Positions 44,704-54,424 of a DNA stretch of 64,000 nucleotides are shown here, one piece after another. Both the position numbers and the translations under genes were made by a program. Within the stretch, counting starts at the first letter, position 1. Every line of letters starts with the position of its first letter. The notes under the pieces are model-generated. The model was not told where the DNA came from, did not search any database, and saw nothing but the letters and a program-made list of their open reading frames with translations. The stretch comes from Pararhizobium sp. YC-54 (GTDB lineage Bacteria; Pseudomonadota; Alphaproteobacteria; Rhizobiales; Rhizobiaceae), in assembly GCF_025847205.1 (NCBI RefSeq), contig NZ_JAOYTH010000007.1:62001-126000 (forward strand), written 5' to 3'.

Positions 44704-45915
44704 ATGACGAGATTTCAGATCGACGGCGAGCGCATGCTCGCCGACCTTGGAAAACTGCGCACTTTTGGTGCCTGCGGCAATGGCGTGAAACGCCGCGCAT
44801 TCACGGATGCGGATATCGCCTCGCGAAAGTGGCTCGCCACCCGGATGACCGAGGCCGGGCTAACGGTCCATATCGACCCCGTCGGAAACGTCTTCGGGAT
44901 GCCTGGAGAGGCGACGAACTGCATTTTGGTCGGCTCGCATTCGGATACCCAACCGGAGGGCGGATGGCTGGACGGCGCACTCGGGGTGATCGTCGGCCTG
45001 GAGGTCGCAAGGGCAGCCCGCGAGGCCGGCGGCCCCCCGATCGCCTGCGTCTCCTTCCAGGATGAGGAGGGACGCTTCTCGACATTGACGGGAAGCCGGG
45101 TATGGACCGGAGCGCTGTCGCTAGAAGATGCCGACCAACTCGTCGATGCCGATGGCGCGTGTTTTGCACAGGAACGTCAAAAGGCCGCCCAGATCGGACC
45201 TGTCGCCAACGTCCCTCCCGAATGGTTTCGTGCCTTCCTTGAGCTTCACATCGAACAAGGCCCGGTTCTCGATACCACGGGCGAACGCATCGGCGTCGTC
45301 AGCGACATCGTCGGCATTGCCGGCGAGCGGATGTCTTTTATCGGTGAGCAAAATCATGCCGGTACCACGCCGATGCGCCTTCGCAAGGATGCCTTCCAGG
45401 CGCTCGTCAGGTTCACAGACGCCCTCAACACGAAACTGCGTACCATTGTCGGTCCCGCCACCGTCTGGACGATCGGGCACGTTGTAGTTCATCCGAATGC
45501 CGCATCGGTCGTGCCGGGGCGGGTGGACTTTTCGGTTCAATGGCGAGACCCAAGCGACCGGCTACTGCAAGACATGAGAACCGTCATTCACCAGACCGCG
45601 AAAGAGACCGCCGACACCAACGGCATCGAGTGGCAGCATTCGAATTACAATGCGATCCCGGCGACGCGCTGCGACCCGACCATCGTTTCTGTACTTGAGA
45701 GAGCGGCAAGAACGGCTGCTCCAAATGCCTGGCGACCGATGACCTCCGGTGCACTCCATGATGCGGCGAACGTCTCCAAGCTGATGCCGATGGGTATGCT
45801 ATTCGTCCCCTCGATCAACGGTATCAGCCACAATTTCGACGAGGACACCGCAATCGCCGATCTGGTCCTTGGGGCACAGACCTTCGCACAGGCAGTCAAT
45901 CTTCTCGTCAACTGA
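44704..45915 (+). CDS. M20-family Zn-dependent carbamoylase/amidase (HyuC, allantoate amidohydrolase type)
   Basis: A 403-residue hydrolase of the hydantoinase/carbamoylase family. Metal-site motifs: GSHSDTQPEGGWLDGALGV, FQDEEGRFSTLTGSR and LELHIEQGPVL; dimerisation-lid residues follow. CAGGAG precedes the ATG. The family cleaves N-carbamoyl amino acids, allantoate or ureidopropionate, releasing ammonia and CO2. Being inside an importer operon opposite a deiminase/amidinotransferase-fold enzyme, it could hydrolyse the ureido product of a deiminated guanidino acid; that is inference. Confidence 0.85.
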   Translation: MTRFQIDGERMLADLGKLRTFGACGNGVKRRAFTDADIASRKWLATRMTEAGLTVHIDPVGNVFGMPGEATNCILVGSHSDTQPEGGWLDGALGVIVGLEVARAAREAGGPPIACVSFQDEEGRFSTLTGSRVWTGALSLEDADQLVDADGACFAQERQKAAQIGPVANVPPEWFRAFLELHIEQGPVLDTTGERIGVVSDIVGIAGERMSFIGEQNHAGTTPMRLRKDAFQALVRFTDALNTKLRTIVGPATVWTIGHVVVHPNAASVVPGRVDFSVQWRDPSDRLLQDMRTVIHQTAKETADTNGIEWQHSNYNAIPATRCDPTIVSVLERAARTAAPNAWRPMTSGALHDAANVSKLMPMGMLFVPSINGISHNFDEDTAIADLVLGAQTFAQAVNLLVN

Positions 45916-45982
45916 ATTCTGAAAGCGCGCGCGGCCTGTCGTGCACGCCCTTCCTTCAAAGCTACAAAGAGCGGGGACCGCC

Positions 45983-46753
45983 ATGGATCAAGTCGCGCAA
46001 GCATCAAACAACACACCGCCGACTGTCGCTGTTTCGCTCCACCAGGTTTCGAAATGGTTCGGCGCCTTCCAGGTTCTACAGAATATCAGTCTGACGGTCA
46101 GGACCGGTGAAAGGGTAGTTGTCGCGGGTCCATCCGGCTCGGGCAAATCCACGATGATACGCTGCATCAACTGGCTTGAGCAGCATCAAAGCGGCCAGAT
46201 CGTGGTCGATGGCATCGAGTTGACCAACAGCCACAAGACCATCGAAGCCGTGCGCAAGGATGTCGGCATGGTTTTTCAGCACTTCAATCTGTTTCCGCAC
46301 TTGACCATCCTGGAAAACTGCACCCTTGCCCCAACCTGGGTCAAGAAACTCAGCAAGAACGACGCAGAGGCAACGGCGTTCGAATTTCTCGAAAAGGTAA
46401 GGATTGCCGATCAGGCGAACAAATTTCCGAGCCAGTTGTCGGGCGGGCAGCAGCAGCGTGTCGCAATTGCCAGAGCGCTCTGCATGAGGCCCAAGGTGAT
46501 GCTCTTCGATGAGCCGACATCGGCGCTTGACCCGGAAATGGTCCGCGAGGTGCTCGATACGATGGTCCAGCTCGCCCAGGACGGAATGACCATGCTGTGC
46601 GTCACCCACGAGATGGGTTTTGCCCGCCAGGTCGCAGACCGCGTGATTTTTATGGATCGCGGCGAAATCATCGAGGAGAATCCCCCCTTGGAGTTCTTTT
46701 CCAATCCGCACCACAAACGCACAAGGGCCTTCCTCAGCCAGGTCATTCATTGA
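45983..46753 (+). CDS. Polar amino acid ABC transporter ATP-binding protein
   Basis: A 256-residue ATPase with Walker [10 protein letters not shown], signature [15 protein letters not shown] and Walker [14 protein letters not shown], of the GlnQ type. The ATG at 45983 ([13 protein letters not shown]) is chosen by family N-terminal length, though the ribosome site is modest. It energises the permeases at 43357 and 44022 and ends 215 bases before the homoserine dehydrogenase; that gap shows no clear element. Confidence 0.9.
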   Translation: MDQVAQASNNTPPTVAVSLHQVSKWFGAFQVLQNISLTVRTGERVVVAGPSGSGKSTMIRCINWLEQHQSGQIVVDGIELTNSHKTIEAVRKDVGMVFQHFNLFPHLTILENCTLAPTWVKKLSKNDAEATAFEFLEKVRIADQANKFPSQLSGGQQQRVAIARALCMRPKVMLFDEPTSALDPEMVREVLDTMVQLAQDGMTMLCVTHEMGFARQVADRVIFMDRGEIIEENPPLEFFSNPHHKRTRAFLSQVIH

Positions 46754-46968
46754 GCATTGTGATCTAAGACGCAGCCGGGAGGATGCTCGCGCCGTTCGTC
46801 TGTCGATGATGGCCATCGTCAGGCGCAGCGCGATTGGTGCGACCGTCGACCCGGAATGCGAGCCGCCTCGGATTTGAGCACAATGCTCGGTCGTTTGGTC
46901 CGAATGTCTCGTTCCGACAGTGCAGGTTGGCCGTCACACTCACGTCATCCACACACCGGAGGACAACC

Positions 46969-48030
46969 ATGACAGTCTACAATATCGCACTGATCGGCTT
47001 CGGGGGCGTCAACCGCGCTCTTGCAGAGTTGATTGCCTCGAAGAACCAGCTCTGGGAGCGGGACCTTGGCTTCCGCCTGAACATCGTTGCCGTCAGCGAC
47101 CTCTATCTTGGCTCTGTCATCTCTCCGAATGGTCTCGACGCCAAGACCCTGCTCGAGTCGAAATTCGCTAAGGGCGGTTTCGGCCACCTCTCCGGTGGCA
47201 ACGCCGAAGCCGACAACGAGGCTGTCATCAAGACCGCTCCGGCCGATATCGTCGTCGAGGCGACTTTCACCAATCCGAAGGACGGCGAGCCTGCAGTCTC
47301 CCATTGCCGCTGGGCTCTGGAAGGCGGAAAGCACGTCGTGACGACCAACAAGGGGCCGGTCGCGATTGCCGCACAGGAGCTCAAGGCTCTCGCCAAAAAA
47401 CACGGCGTCCGCTTCGAATATGAGGGTTCGGTCATGAGCGGCACGCCTGTGATCCGCATGGCCGAAAAAACCCTGGCAGGCGCCGAACTGAAGGGTTTCG
47501 AAGGCATCCTCAACGGCACCTCGAATTTTGTGCTTGGTCGTATGGAGACGGGCATGGACTTCTCCGCTGCGGTCAAGGAGGCCCAGGAACTCGGCTATGC
47601 CGAAGCCGACCCGACCGCCGATGTCGAGGGCTTCGACGTGCGCCTCAAGGTCGTGATCCTCGCAAACGAGCTGCTCGGTGCGAGCCTCACGCCGGATGAC
47701 GTCACGCGCAAGGGCATTTCCGGCCTGACGGCCGGCGACATCGATGCCGCCACCAAGTCTGGAAGCCGATGGAAGCTGATCGGTTCGGCTGTTCGCAATA
47801 CCGACGGTTCCGTCACCGGCAGCGTCGAGCCCAAGTGCCTTCCGCTCGAGCATCCGCTCGCCGCAGTCAGCGGCGCCACAAATGCCGTGTCCCTGCACAC
47901 CGAGCTTCTCGGCTCCGTGACTGTCACGGGCCCGGGTGCAGGCAGGATCGAAACAGCCTACGCGCTTCTCTCCGATATCGTCGCCATCCACAACGCCGCC
48001 GGCGCGGGGCTGAAGAAGGAGGCCGCGTGA
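46969..48030 (+). CDS. Homoserine dehydrogenase, short form without ACT domain
   Basis: A 353-residue NAD(P)-linked enzyme; start ATG 46969 ([16 protein letters not shown]) follows GGAGGACAACC. Signature region [20 protein letters not shown] with catalytic residues, and [14 protein letters not shown] upstream. Biosynthetic bacterial enzymes are about 430 residues with a regulatory ACT domain; its absence fits a catabolic enzyme not inhibited by threonine. It would oxidise homoserine to aspartate semialdehyde. Stop overlaps the next start (TGATG). Homoserine dehydrogenase activity is known to be induced with canavanine gamma-lyase. Confidence 0.9.
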   Translation: MTVYNIALIGFGGVNRALAELIASKNQLWERDLGFRLNIVAVSDLYLGSVISPNGLDAKTLLESKFAKGGFGHLSGGNAEADNEAVIKTAPADIVVEATFTNPKDGEPAVSHCRWALEGGKHVVTTNKGPVAIAAQELKALAKKHGVRFEYEGSVMSGTPVIRMAEKTLAGAELKGFEGILNGTSNFVLGRMETGMDFSAAVKEAQELGYAEADPTADVEGFDVRLKVVILANELLGASLTPDDVTRKGISGLTAGDIDAATKSGSRWKLIGSAVRNTDGSVTGSVEPKCLPLEHPLAAVSGATNAVSLHTELLGSVTVTGPGAGRIETAYALLSDIVAIHNAAGAGLKKEAA

Positions 48031-49448
48031 TGCAATGTGCTGCCCGTTCAGTCCTGCCGCAGGCAGATGCGATCCTCGTGCGCGATCCCTTCAATGGAAC
48101 GACCCTCGGATCGGTAGCCGAAACCTCTGCAGACGCGGTCCCGCAACTTATTGATCGCGCAAGGATCGGCGCGCGCATCGCCCGCGCGCTCCCCCGCCAC
48201 CAGCGCTCGGCCATCCTCGAAAAGGCTGCATCGCTCATCTCCGCCTCGAGCGAAGAGTTCGCGACGCTGATCGTGCGTGAAGCTGGCAAGACGATCACCC
48301 AGGCGCGCAAGGAAGTCACCCGTTGCATCAATACACTCAAGCTCTCTTCCGACGAAGCCAAGCGCAATGCGGGCGAAGTGATCCCATTTGACTCCTATGC
48401 CGGTTCGGAATCGCGCCAGGGCTGGTACACACGCGAACCCCTCGGGATCATTGCGGCCATCACGCCCTACAACGACCCCCTGAACCTCGTTGCTCATAAG
48501 CTCGGCCCAGCCATTGCCGGCGGCAACGCGATCCTCCTTAAGCCATCGGAACTGACGCCACTTTCGGCAATCAAACTGGTGGAGACCCTGGTGGCGGCCG
48601 GCCTTCCGAACGACGTAATCACAGTTGCAATCGGTGGCGCTGAGCTTGGCAGGGCGATCGTCTCGGCGAAAGATGTCCGCATGATCTCGTTCACCGGAGG
48701 CTTTGCCACCGGCGAGGCGATCTCGAGGAGCGCAGGCATCAAGAAGCTTGTCATGGACCTTGGCGGCAACGCGCCTGTCATCGTCATGGAAAACAGCGAC
48801 TTCGCCGCAGCTGTCGACGGTTGCGTGTCGGGCGCCTACTGGGCTGCCGGCCAGAACTGCATCGGGACGCAACGCATCCTGATCCAACGTCCCGTCTATG
48901 AGCGTTTCCGCGAAGCCTTCGTTTCCCAGACCCGCAAGCTGAAGACGGGCAACCCGTTGGAAACGGATACCGATGTCGGTCCGATGATCACAGAAAAGGC
49001 CGTCGCCCGCGCCTCCGCGATGGTCGAACGTGCCATTCAGGCCGGGGCCACCCTGCTCTGTGGTCACCAGCCTTCCGGCAATCTCTATCCGCCGACGGTT
49101 CTCGAAAACGTGCCTGCAGCCTGCGATGCGTGGAGCGAGGAAGTGTTCGCACCGATCGTCATCCTTGAGCCGTTTGACAGCATCGAGGACGCCATCGCGC
49201 TCGCCAACAGCCCCGAATATAGCCTCCATGCGGGCATCTTCACCAACGATCTCGAAGATGCGCTCGACGCGGCGGATCGCATCGATGCGGGCGGCGTTAT
49301 GATCAACGACTCCTCCGACTATCGCTTCGACGCAATGCCGTTCGGCGGTTTCAAATATGGCAGCATGGGTCGAGAAGGCGTCCGCTTCGCCTATGAGGAC
49401 ATGACGCAGCCCAAGGTCGTGTGCATCAACAGACTGAAGCGGTCGTAA
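48030..49448 (+). CDS. Aldehyde dehydrogenase, probable non-phosphorylating aspartate-semialdehyde dehydrogenase
   Basis: A 472-residue aldehyde dehydrogenase-fold enzyme, translationally coupled to homoserine dehydrogenase. Motifs: [18 protein letters not shown] (cofactor), [11 protein letters not shown] with the general-base Glu position replaced by Asp-Leu context, and [11 protein letters not shown] with the catalytic Cys. It resembles lactaldehyde/phosphonoacetaldehyde-type dehydrogenases. Context makes aspartate semialdehyde to aspartate the likely reaction, the second step after homoserine. Confidence 0.83.
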   Translation: MQCAARSVLPQADAILVRDPFNGTTLGSVAETSADAVPQLIDRARIGARIARALPRHQRSAILEKAASLISASSEEFATLIVREAGKTITQARKEVTRCINTLKLSSDEAKRNAGEVIPFDSYAGSESRQGWYTREPLGIIAAITPYNDPLNLVAHKLGPAIAGGNAILLKPSELTPLSAIKLVETLVAAGLPNDVITVAIGGAELGRAIVSAKDVRMISFTGGFATGEAISRSAGIKKLVMDLGGNAPVIVMENSDFAAAVDGCVSGAYWAAGQNCIGTQRILIQRPVYERFREAFVSQTRKLKTGNPLETDTDVGPMITEKAVARASAMVERAIQAGATLLCGHQPSGNLYPPTVLENVPAACDAWSEEVFAPIVILEPFDSIEDAIALANSPEYSLHAGIFTNDLEDALDAADRIDAGGVMINDSSDYRFDAMPFGGFKYGSMGREGVRFAYEDMTQPKVVCINRLKRS

Positions 49449-49488
49449 TTATCGCATAAAACGCTATCAGCATCCACGGAGTTCAAAA

Positions 49489-50367
49489 GTGTTCAAAGGT
49501 TCCATTACCGCGCTCGTCACGCCGTTCGCTGATGGCATGGTCGATGAGGCTGCTCTTTGCAGCCTCATCGAATGGCAGATTTCTCAAGGGTCTTCCGGCC
49601 TGGTGCCCTGCGGCACCACCGGCGAAAGCCCGACACTCAGCCATGCTGAACACAAGCGCATCGTCGAGATCACCGTTGCTACCGCCAAGGGCCGGGTTCC
49701 CGTCATTGCGGGTGCGGGCTCAAACAGTACCGAGGAGGCGATCGATTTCGTCCGCCACGCCCAAAAGGCCGGCGCCGACGGGCTGCTGATCGTCGCGCCC
49801 TACTACAACAAGCCGACGCAGGCGGGCATCTACGAACATTTCAGGGCGATCGACGCAGAGGCGTCGCTTCCGATCATCGTATACAACATTCCCGGTCGCA
49901 GCGTCATCGACATCCAGGTCGAAACGCTGACCCGCATCTACAGCGATTGCCAGAACGTCATCGGCGTTAAAGATGCGACCGGCAACATCTTGCGGCCGTC
50001 GCTCGAGCGCATGGCCTGCGGCAAGGACTTCAATCTTCTCTCGGGCGAGGACGGTACTGCGCTCGGCTATATGGCTCATGGCGGCCACGGCTGTATTTCC
50101 GTGACCTCAAATGTCGCCCCTCGCCTCTGCGCCGACTTCCAGCATGCTTGCCTTGCCGGCGACTACGCGGAAGCGCTCAAGCTGCAGGATCGCCTGATGC
50201 CCCTGCATCGCGCTCTCTTCATCGAAACAAGCCCGGCCGGCGCCAAATATGCGCTTTCCCGCTTGGGGCGCATCCGGGCTGACCTCCGGCTGCCGCTGGT
50301 TGAGGTGAGCGAGGCCGTCGAAAGAGAGATTGACGACGCCATGCGTCACGCCGGACTTATCGCGTAA
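49489..50367 (+). CDS. dapA: 4-Hydroxy-tetrahydrodipicolinate synthase
   Basis: A 292-residue TIM-barrel enzyme beginning (at GTG 49489) as [13 protein letters not shown] like true DapA. Active-site residues are all visible: Thr-Thr in PCGTTGES, Tyr and Arg in VYNIPGRS, Schiff-base Lys in GVKDATG. GGAG precedes the start. DapA condenses aspartate semialdehyde with pyruvate. Inside this operon it may drain surplus semialdehyde made from homoserine into the lysine/diaminopimelate branch; a housekeeping dapA presumably exists elsewhere. Confidence 0.9.
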   Translation: MFKGSITALVTPFADGMVDEAALCSLIEWQISQGSSGLVPCGTTGESPTLSHAEHKRIVEITVATAKGRVPVIAGAGSNSTEEAIDFVRHAQKAGADGLLIVAPYYNKPTQAGIYEHFRAIDAEASLPIIVYNIPGRSVIDIQVETLTRIYSDCQNVIGVKDATGNILRPSLERMACGKDFNLLSGEDGTALGYMAHGGHGCISVTSNVAPRLCADFQHACLAGDYAEALKLQDRLMPLHRALFIETSPAGAKYALSRLGRIRADLRLPLVEVSEAVEREIDDAMRHAGLIA

Positions 50368-50380
50368 GGAGGCCGAGAGA

Positions 50381-51808
50381 ATGACAGTCGAACGCATCGA
50401 AGCCGACCTCATCGGCCCGCTCTCCATCCCCGCAAATGTCCTCTATGGCGTCCACACCCGCCGGGCGGAACTCAATTTCGACGTTTCAGGCATGCGGCTC
50501 AAGGATTATCCCGAGCTCATTCAATCTATGGCGATGGTCAAGAAGGCTGCCGCCTTGGCGAATTTCGATCTGGGCTTCCTGTCCGAGGATAGGTGCCGCG
50601 CAATCACCGAAGCTTGCGACGATCTCATCGAGCTGAAGCACATCGACGAGAACTTTCCCGTCGATATGATGCAAGGGGGTGCCGGAACATCGACCAACAT
50701 GAATGTCAACGAGGTCGTAACCAACATCGCGCTTCGCAAGCTCGGGGCCAATGTCGGCGACTACGCCACGCTTCATCCGAACGATCACGTGAATCTCTCC
50801 CAGTCGACCAACGACGTCTACCCGACCGCGCTGCGCCTGACGATCCTGCGCGCCTGCGATGGCCTGGTCGCGTCCCAGGTGGAGTTGCGCGATGCGTTCC
50901 GCGCCAAGGCCCGCGAATACAACGCCGCCCTGAAGGTTGGCCGCACCCAACTGCAGGATGCCGTCCCGATGACCGTCGGGCAGGAGTTCGAGGCATTCTC
51001 GGTGTTAATCGACGAGGACATCGATCAGGTCAACGCCGTCTGCCGCCTGCTGAAGGAAGTGAACCTCGGAGGATCCGCAATTGGAACGTCGATCAACGTT
51101 CCGACCGGCTTTACCAGTGTCGCCTGCAACCACCTGAGCCGCGTCTCCGCCCTCCAGATCATTCCCGCCCGCAACCTCATCGAAGCCACCTCCGACACAG
51201 GCGGTTTTGTGTCCTTTTCCGGTGTGTTGAAGCGGATTGCGGTGAAATTGACGAAAATCTGCAATGATCTTCGTCTCCTCAGCAGCGGCCCCCGCGGCGG
51301 CTTTGGCGAGATCCGACTACCGCCCGTCCAGGCAGGTTCGTCGATCATGCCGGGGAAGGTCAATCCGGTCATCCCCGAGATGATGAACCAGATCGGCTTC
51401 CAGGTAATCGGCAACGATTTGACCGTGACGATGGCGGCGAGTGCGGGACAGCTCCAGCTCAACGCCATGGAACCTGTCATTGTGCTCAACATCCTGCAGT
51501 CGATGCGGATGTTGACGCGCGGAATGGAGATCTTGCGGGTTCGCTGCGTGGATGGCATCGAAGTCGATATCGAGCGCTGCAAGGCGCTTCTCGATCAGTC
51601 GCTCGTTCTCGCGACCCCGCTCGCTATCCTGATCGGTTATAGCAAAGCGGCCGCGCTTTCGAAAAAGGCGCTGGTGGAAAACCGTGCGCTTCGCGAGGTA
51701 GTCGAGGAAGATGGCAGTCTGACGCCTGGGGATCTCGAGCGCATCTTCGATCGAGCCGCGGAATTCGCAGATGTCACGTTAAGCCCAACGGGCACACAAG
51801 GAAGATGA
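50381..51808 (+). CDS. aspA: Aspartate ammonia-lyase
   Basis: A 475-residue fumarase/aspartase superfamily enzyme; ATG 50381 (MTVERIEADLIGPL) follows AAGGAGG. The superfamily signature GSSIMPGKVNP and MNVNEVVTNIA with the HPNDHVNLSQSTNDVYPTA segment indicate aspartase rather than fumarase. It releases ammonia and fumarate from aspartate, finishing the homoserine carbon route. Aspartase induction accompanies canavanine use in the known pathway. The next gene follows after 1 base. Confidence 0.9.
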   Translation: MTVERIEADLIGPLSIPANVLYGVHTRRAELNFDVSGMRLKDYPELIQSMAMVKKAAALANFDLGFLSEDRCRAITEACDDLIELKHIDENFPVDMMQGGAGTSTNMNVNEVVTNIALRKLGANVGDYATLHPNDHVNLSQSTNDVYPTALRLTILRACDGLVASQVELRDAFRAKAREYNAALKVGRTQLQDAVPMTVGQEFEAFSVLIDEDIDQVNAVCRLLKEVNLGGSAIGTSINVPTGFTSVACNHLSRVSALQIIPARNLIEATSDTGGFVSFSGVLKRIAVKLTKICNDLRLLSSGPRGGFGEIRLPPVQAGSSIMPGKVNPVIPEMMNQIGFQVIGNDLTVTMAASAGQLQLNAMEPVIVLNILQSMRMLTRGMEILRVRCVDGIEVDIERCKALLDQSLVLATPLAILIGYSKAAALSKKALVENRALREVVEEDGSLTPGDLERIFDRAAEFADVTLSPTGTQGR

Positions 51809-51809
51809 A

Positions 51810-52595
51810 ATGGCCGTGTTCACCGAACTGTCCGACGCAGACAGCACCGCGATTGCACGCGCCTATAGGATGGGAACAATGTTGTCGGTGATTGGCATTG
51901 CCAATGGCGATACTGAGACGACCTATCTTTTCCGCTCGGAGGCAGGCGAGTTCATCGTCACCCTGTTTGAAAACGGCGCCGAACCGCTCGACCTCGATCA
52001 GGCCTTTGAGACGATGGATGCTCTTTATGCCGATGGCGTGCCCTGCCCGAAGCCGCGGCGAACCGTTGATGGCCAAGCAACCTTCAACGCCGCTGACCGG
52101 CTGGTTGCAGTCGTCGATTTTCTTCCTGGCTCCCCGGTAAAGCGCGTCGGTGTCGAGCAATGCGAGGGTCTCGGCCGGGTGATGGCGCAGATCCACACGA
52201 CGCTTGCCCGAAAACGAAAGCGCACGACATCGGTTTTGCCGAAAGCGCCCATCCATGGGGCGCTTGTGCATGACAACATCTTCTTCCTTGCAAATGCGGT
52301 CAGCGGCGTCATCAATTTCCGGCTCCGCCACGAAGACGTGATGATTTCCGAGATCGCGGACGTCCTTATCGGCTGGACGCTCAACCTCGAAGGCATCATC
52401 GATGCGGACCTTGCCAAGGCAATTTTAAGGGGTTACCAGGCAGTTCGGACGTTAACCGCCATCGAGACAACGGCTCTACCGGGGTTCGTGCTTGCCTCCG
52501 CAGCCAGACATTATGCTAGTGGAGAGGAACGCGAAGACCTATTGGGTCCTGCGATTGCAGCCTATAAGTCCATGACAGCGGATATGTTCGACTAG
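51810..52595 (+). CDS. Homoserine kinase II-like protein lacking catalytic aspartates (pseudokinase)
   Basis: A 261-residue APH-fold protein aligning along its length with rhizobial ThrB (MAVFTELSDADSTAIARAYR, FIVTLFEN, the GYQAVR segment). Two essential positions are lost: the catalytic Asp of the ThrB loop IHADLFPDN reads IHGALVHDN, giving Ala151, and the metal-binding Asp of the following strand (LIDFY in ThrB) is Asn169 (VINFR). Asn156 remains. Phosphotransfer is therefore unlikely; the homoserine pocket may be retained for sensing, or for controlling a partner. It is tightly coupled to aspA. Confidence 0.78.
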   Translation: MAVFTELSDADSTAIARAYRMGTMLSVIGIANGDTETTYLFRSEAGEFIVTLFENGAEPLDLDQAFETMDALYADGVPCPKPRRTVDGQATFNAADRLVAVVDFLPGSPVKRVGVEQCEGLGRVMAQIHTTLARKRKRTTSVLPKAPIHGALVHDNIFFLANAVSGVINFRLRHEDVMISEIADVLIGWTLNLEGIIDADLAKAILRGYQAVRTLTAIETTALPGFVLASAARHYASGEEREDLLGPAIAAYKSMTADMFD

Positions 52596-52612
52596 CCAAT
52601 GGTACCTGTTGC

Positions 52613-53056
52613 TTGACAAAATCTCTTGATCGCATCGACGAGCTCCTCTTGGCCGAATTGAAAGCGAATTCGCGGGTTTCGCACGCCGATTTGTCCGCGA
52701 GGGTCAATCTGTCGCGAAACGCGGTCAGGGTGCGCATCGAGCGTCTGGAGCGCGACGGCTTCATAAAGGGCTACACGATCGTCACTGGCGATGGCGATGC
52801 CGCCCAGAATCTCACGACCGCGCTGATGTTTGTCTACCGGCACGACCGCATGCGCGGCGGCGACGTGCTTCACGCCCTGCGTAAAATTCCAGAAGTGGTG
52901 GCATGCGACGTCATGACGGGCGATTTCGACCTCCTCGTTCGCGTCGAAGCGGACAAGGCCGACCGCATCCGGCAGATCTGGCAGCAGATCGCTGAGATGC
53001 CCGGGGTTCGAGACACCTTGACAGCCTTTGCCCTCTCATCCGTCATTCGCAAGTGA
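52613..53056 (+). CDS. Lrp/AsnC-family regulator
   Basis: A 147-residue protein with helix-turn-helix (VSHADLSARVNLSRNAVRVRI) and AsnC effector domain. Starts at TTG 52613 (reading LTKSLDRIDELLLAELK) without a clear ribosome site, 17 bases after the pseudokinase stop, so it is likely cotranscribed. It may sense homoserine, aspartate or an imported amino acid. Confidence 0.88.
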   Translation: MTKSLDRIDELLLAELKANSRVSHADLSARVNLSRNAVRVRIERLERDGFIKGYTIVTGDGDAAQNLTTALMFVYRHDRMRGGDVLHALRKIPEVVACDVMTGDFDLLVRVEADKADRIRQIWQQIAEMPGVRDTLTAFALSSVIRK

Positions 53057-53183
53057 CGACCTCCGCGTGCCGGCAGATTATGCCCTTATAGCGAAGTCCT
53101 GCCACATGGTCTCAAGGACAGACTTCAGTCCTCGCGGGCTTCGTCCTATTGTCGAAGCTAACTTTTGGCTTCGGTGACGATCG

Positions 53184-54104
53184 ATGAAAAACCTGAGAAA
53201 TCTTCCCCTTCCGACATTGCGAACGTTTGAGGCTTCGGCGCGGCACGGAAGTTTGACGAAGGCTGCCGACGAGCTCAATCTCACCGACAGTGCCGTCAGC
53301 CATCAGATCCGCAGGCTCGAGGAGGCCCTCGGCTACGAGCTGTTTGTCAAGTCCGGTCGCGGTCTGGTGCTGACGGACGCCGGCAGGGTGCTGGCGAAAA
53401 CACTCGGGAGGGCGCTTCAGGAGATCGCGGATACAGCTTTGCAGCTTGCCGATCTCAAAGATGGTGGCGGCAGGCTTGATATCGCCTGTCCGCCGATGTT
53501 TGCCAACACGTGGCTGGCAAAGAACCTTGGCGAATTCACGAGGACCTTTCCGCTCATCGAATGCCACATATCCTTCGTCGATAACAACCGGGTTCCCGAG
53601 GTCAAGGAAACGGACATCGGCATTGCCTTCGGCAACGGCGGATGGCCGGACCGTTGGTCGGCGCCGCTTGATCAGGTCACGGTGGCCCCGGTCTGCACAC
53701 CTGAGCTTTTCAACGGAATCGGTGGACCTTCGGCACTGCCGACGGACCTGTCGAAGGCGCTCCTGCTCCATTGGGACGATGGCTCGGAATGGCGTCGCTG
53801 GTTTTCCGAGTGCGGCCTGCCTGAAACCGATCAACAGGCCCGTCATCTCTATTGCAACGACTTGGGAATGGCGATCGGGCTTGCGGTTCACGGCGCGGGC
53901 GTGGCGCTTGTGAGTGACATGCTTGCCGCGCATGATCTCAAGCGCAACACGCTGGTCAAGCCGTTCCCCTTTTCCATCGATATATTTGGCGCCTGGCACG
54001 TCCTTTCGACCGACCGGAGCTTGAAACGGCCAGCCGTCAGGCTGTTCTTGCGCTGGCTCCTTCCTCGCTTCGGTCGAAAGGCCCTTCCCGACATCATTTC
54101 CTGA
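53184..54104 (+). CDS. LysR-family regulator, GcvA type
   Basis: A 306-residue protein with the GcvA-like N-terminus LPTLRTFEASARHGSLTKAA and DSAVSHQIRRLEEALGYELF helix-turn-helix, plus an effector domain. It lies upstream of, and codirectional with, the third importer operon. The shared dyads at 23046 and 54338 are plausible targets, which would link both gamma-lyase operons to this regulator. Confidence 0.9.
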   Translation: MKNLRNLPLPTLRTFEASARHGSLTKAADELNLTDSAVSHQIRRLEEALGYELFVKSGRGLVLTDAGRVLAKTLGRALQEIADTALQLADLKDGGGRLDIACPPMFANTWLAKNLGEFTRTFPLIECHISFVDNNRVPEVKETDIGIAFGNGGWPDRWSAPLDQVTVAPVCTPELFNGIGGPSALPTDLSKALLLHWDDGSEWRRWFSECGLPETDQQARHLYCNDLGMAIGLAVHGAGVALVSDMLAAHDLKRNTLVKPFPFSIDIFGAWHVLSTDRSLKRPAVRLFLRWLLPRFGRKALPDIIS

Positions 54105-54424
54105 CGCGGCGAGTTGAAGCCTCACGCAACACGCGACGACGCGCAGGGCAAGGTGTGTCCACACCCGCTCGCGTGATTTCAATGCCCCAAGCTGGAGATC
54201 GATGCTGTCGATCCGCGGAAGCCTGCGCGCAAACATCTCGTGATGCCTGATCAGGTTTTCTCACTGAACACCGTGACTACGGTCGGAACGGTGACCCGAT
54301 ACATGACAGCACATCATGCAATGGCTGAGAAATGGTCATTTGCGCATCGCAAATCTTTCACACTAGGATGCTCATAAGAAAAGAAAAACAATCCAAGGAA
54401 ATACAAAACAGGGAGGCGCAAGTC
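54105..54424. promoter_or_regulatory. Regulatory gap before the third importer operon
   Basis: A 320-base gap without a gene. It contains the LysR-type dyad at 54338-54354 and, with a possible -35 TTGCGC overlapping the dyad and a -10 TAGGAT at 54364-54369 (18-base spacer), a weak promoter. The left 230 bases show no element I can name. Confidence 0.4.
54338..54354. promoter_or_regulatory. LysR-type box, ATTTGCG-N3-CGCAAAT
   Basis: A perfect 7-base dyad (ATTTGCGCATCGCAAAT) 70 bases before the ATPase ATG. Its core TTTGCG-N3-CGCAA recurs at 23046-23059 in front of the equivalent operon 31 kb away. T-N11-A geometry fits LysR proteins. Confidence 0.55.
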
